Made by a program: the position numbers and the translations under genes
Origin: Ipomoea triloba
Taxonomy: Eukaryota > Streptophyta > Magnoliopsida > Solanales > Convolvulaceae
Direction: 5' to 3'
Assembly: GCF_003576645.1 (NCBI RefSeq)
Contig: NC_044916.1
Location: forward strand, 23,533,077 to 23,597,076
DNA length: 64,000 bases
Shown: in pieces, positions 63,577 through 64,000 of the stretch
Layout: each line of letters starts with the position of its first letter
How positions within the stretch are numbered: position 1 is the stretch's first letter
Notes under the pieces: generated by a model
The model's database searches: none
The model's input: the letters and a program-made list of their open reading frames with translations, nothing else
What the model was told of the DNA's origin: nothing

Positions 63577-64000
63577 CAAAGTTTCAAGCTCCAATCGCAA
63601 TTTGTTCGGTAAATTTCTATTTTAATTGGTTCAAAAGCTTTGTTTTCCTTCCTAGATCATGAATCTAAGTTAAGATTTCTTAAATTATGTGTTATGTTGT
63701 TGGTGGAATCCTAGGGTTTTAAGGTGAAATTGGGGAAATCAACTCCAAGAGTCTTCTACAAGACTAGCAACCCGGTTGAGGTAAGGAATCCCTTCAGTCG
63801 ATTTAGTCACTTGAAATTGGATAATTGATTGTTTGGTTGAAATATAATGAGATCTAAGTAAAATTGTTATGTACATGTGGTATGTATAATATATATGTAA
63901 TTCTATTTTACATAATATATATGTACAAAATGTTGTGTTGGTGAGTTCTCATTAATGGTGTTGTTAAAGTTGTTATGAATATGGATGTTGGCAAATAGAT
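62658..64000 (+). mobile_element. Tekay-type LTR start, continues beyond the window
   Basis: Starts TGTAACCCCTCGCC and parallels 21689 onward (TAAGGTTCGAAAAATAT, CGTACCGGTCGCGAACCG). A donor GTTGAG|GTAAGG at 63781 followed by AATCCCTTCAGTCGATTTAG corresponds to the second donor of the other LTRs. At 63143-63420 the sequence is a staircase of 42-bp duplications. (ATT)n at about 63419-63447 and (GA)n at 63533-63574 are microsatellites. Confidence 0.7.
63143..63420. repeat. 42-bp staircase duplications in the LTR
   Basis: Successive 42-base blocks each repeat the end of the block before while moving a little forward (TGTCACAATTTTTACCATAT..., TTTTACCATATGATTAAAAT..., ATATGATTAAAATATTAATT..., then GAGATGAGTTTGGATAAGC...). 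The underlying single-copy sequence would be about 100 bases long. Confidence 0.8.

Overview
This is nuclear DNA of a flowering plant, probably a eudicot. It is almost entirely nested transposable elements: Ty3/gypsy elements of the Tat, Athila and chromodomain-bearing Tekay/Del types, Copia-type LTRs, Helitron-like ends, MITEs and tRNA-derived SINE-like pieces. Plant-type splice signals and fragments of plant genes (a GH5 endo-beta-mannanase and a UDP-glycosyltransferase) fit this. I see no prokaryotic genes, CRISPR arrays or rRNA genes. The only candidate for a living host gene is a 52-bp first exon on the minus strand at 1097-1148, preceded by a TATA box.

Layout: 1-2.9 kb, candidate host-gene 5' end, a SINE, a MITE built from six consecutive hairpins plus a short palindrome, and a truncated ORF. 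2.86-8.25 kb, remnants of a Copia LTR, a Tekay-type element with no coding capacity (itself holding a TIR element with a gene fragment) and a minus-strand Athila-like piece. 8.25-17.5 kb, a Tat-lineage element with gag, protease, RT, two RNase H domains, integrase and an antisense ORF, broken by stops and frameshifts. 17.5-20.1 kb, a minus-strand Copia LTR and mannanase pseudogene exons. 20.1-47.3 kb, an Athila element inserted into the mannanase exon. A Tekay-type element sits in its gag (21689-43279, target duplication ACTAC), and a solo LTR with Helitron-like DNA sits in the 5' LTR of that one (23772-31977, target duplication ACAGC). 47.3-64 kb, a minus-strand solo LTR, self-nested LTRs of another family, a minus-strand chromovirus pol, and the start of a further LTR that leaves the window.

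The most interesting biological signal is inside the roughly 3-kb Tekay-type LTRs. Two LTR families in opposite orientations (38612-41767 on plus, 47566-52161 on minus) share two splice donors, a 66-67-nt exon, and an acceptor placed directly before an ORF of about 157-174 codons ending close to the LTR 3' end. In the 62 codons I compared by hand the differences are mostly synonymous and all five Trp are kept, as expected if the ORF was translated and selected while the family was active.

The second strong signal is technical. Five of the seven single N bases join copies of the same sequence (225 bp to 2.4 kb; about 50 bp at 29195). At least eight unrelated places carry exact or near-exact 42-bp tandem duplications. 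In three cases the same locus appears twice in the window, once with and once without the 42-bp extra copy. About 6.8 kb of the window is therefore probably assembly redundancy, and repeat numbers, protein repeats and LTR lengths should be read with that in mind.
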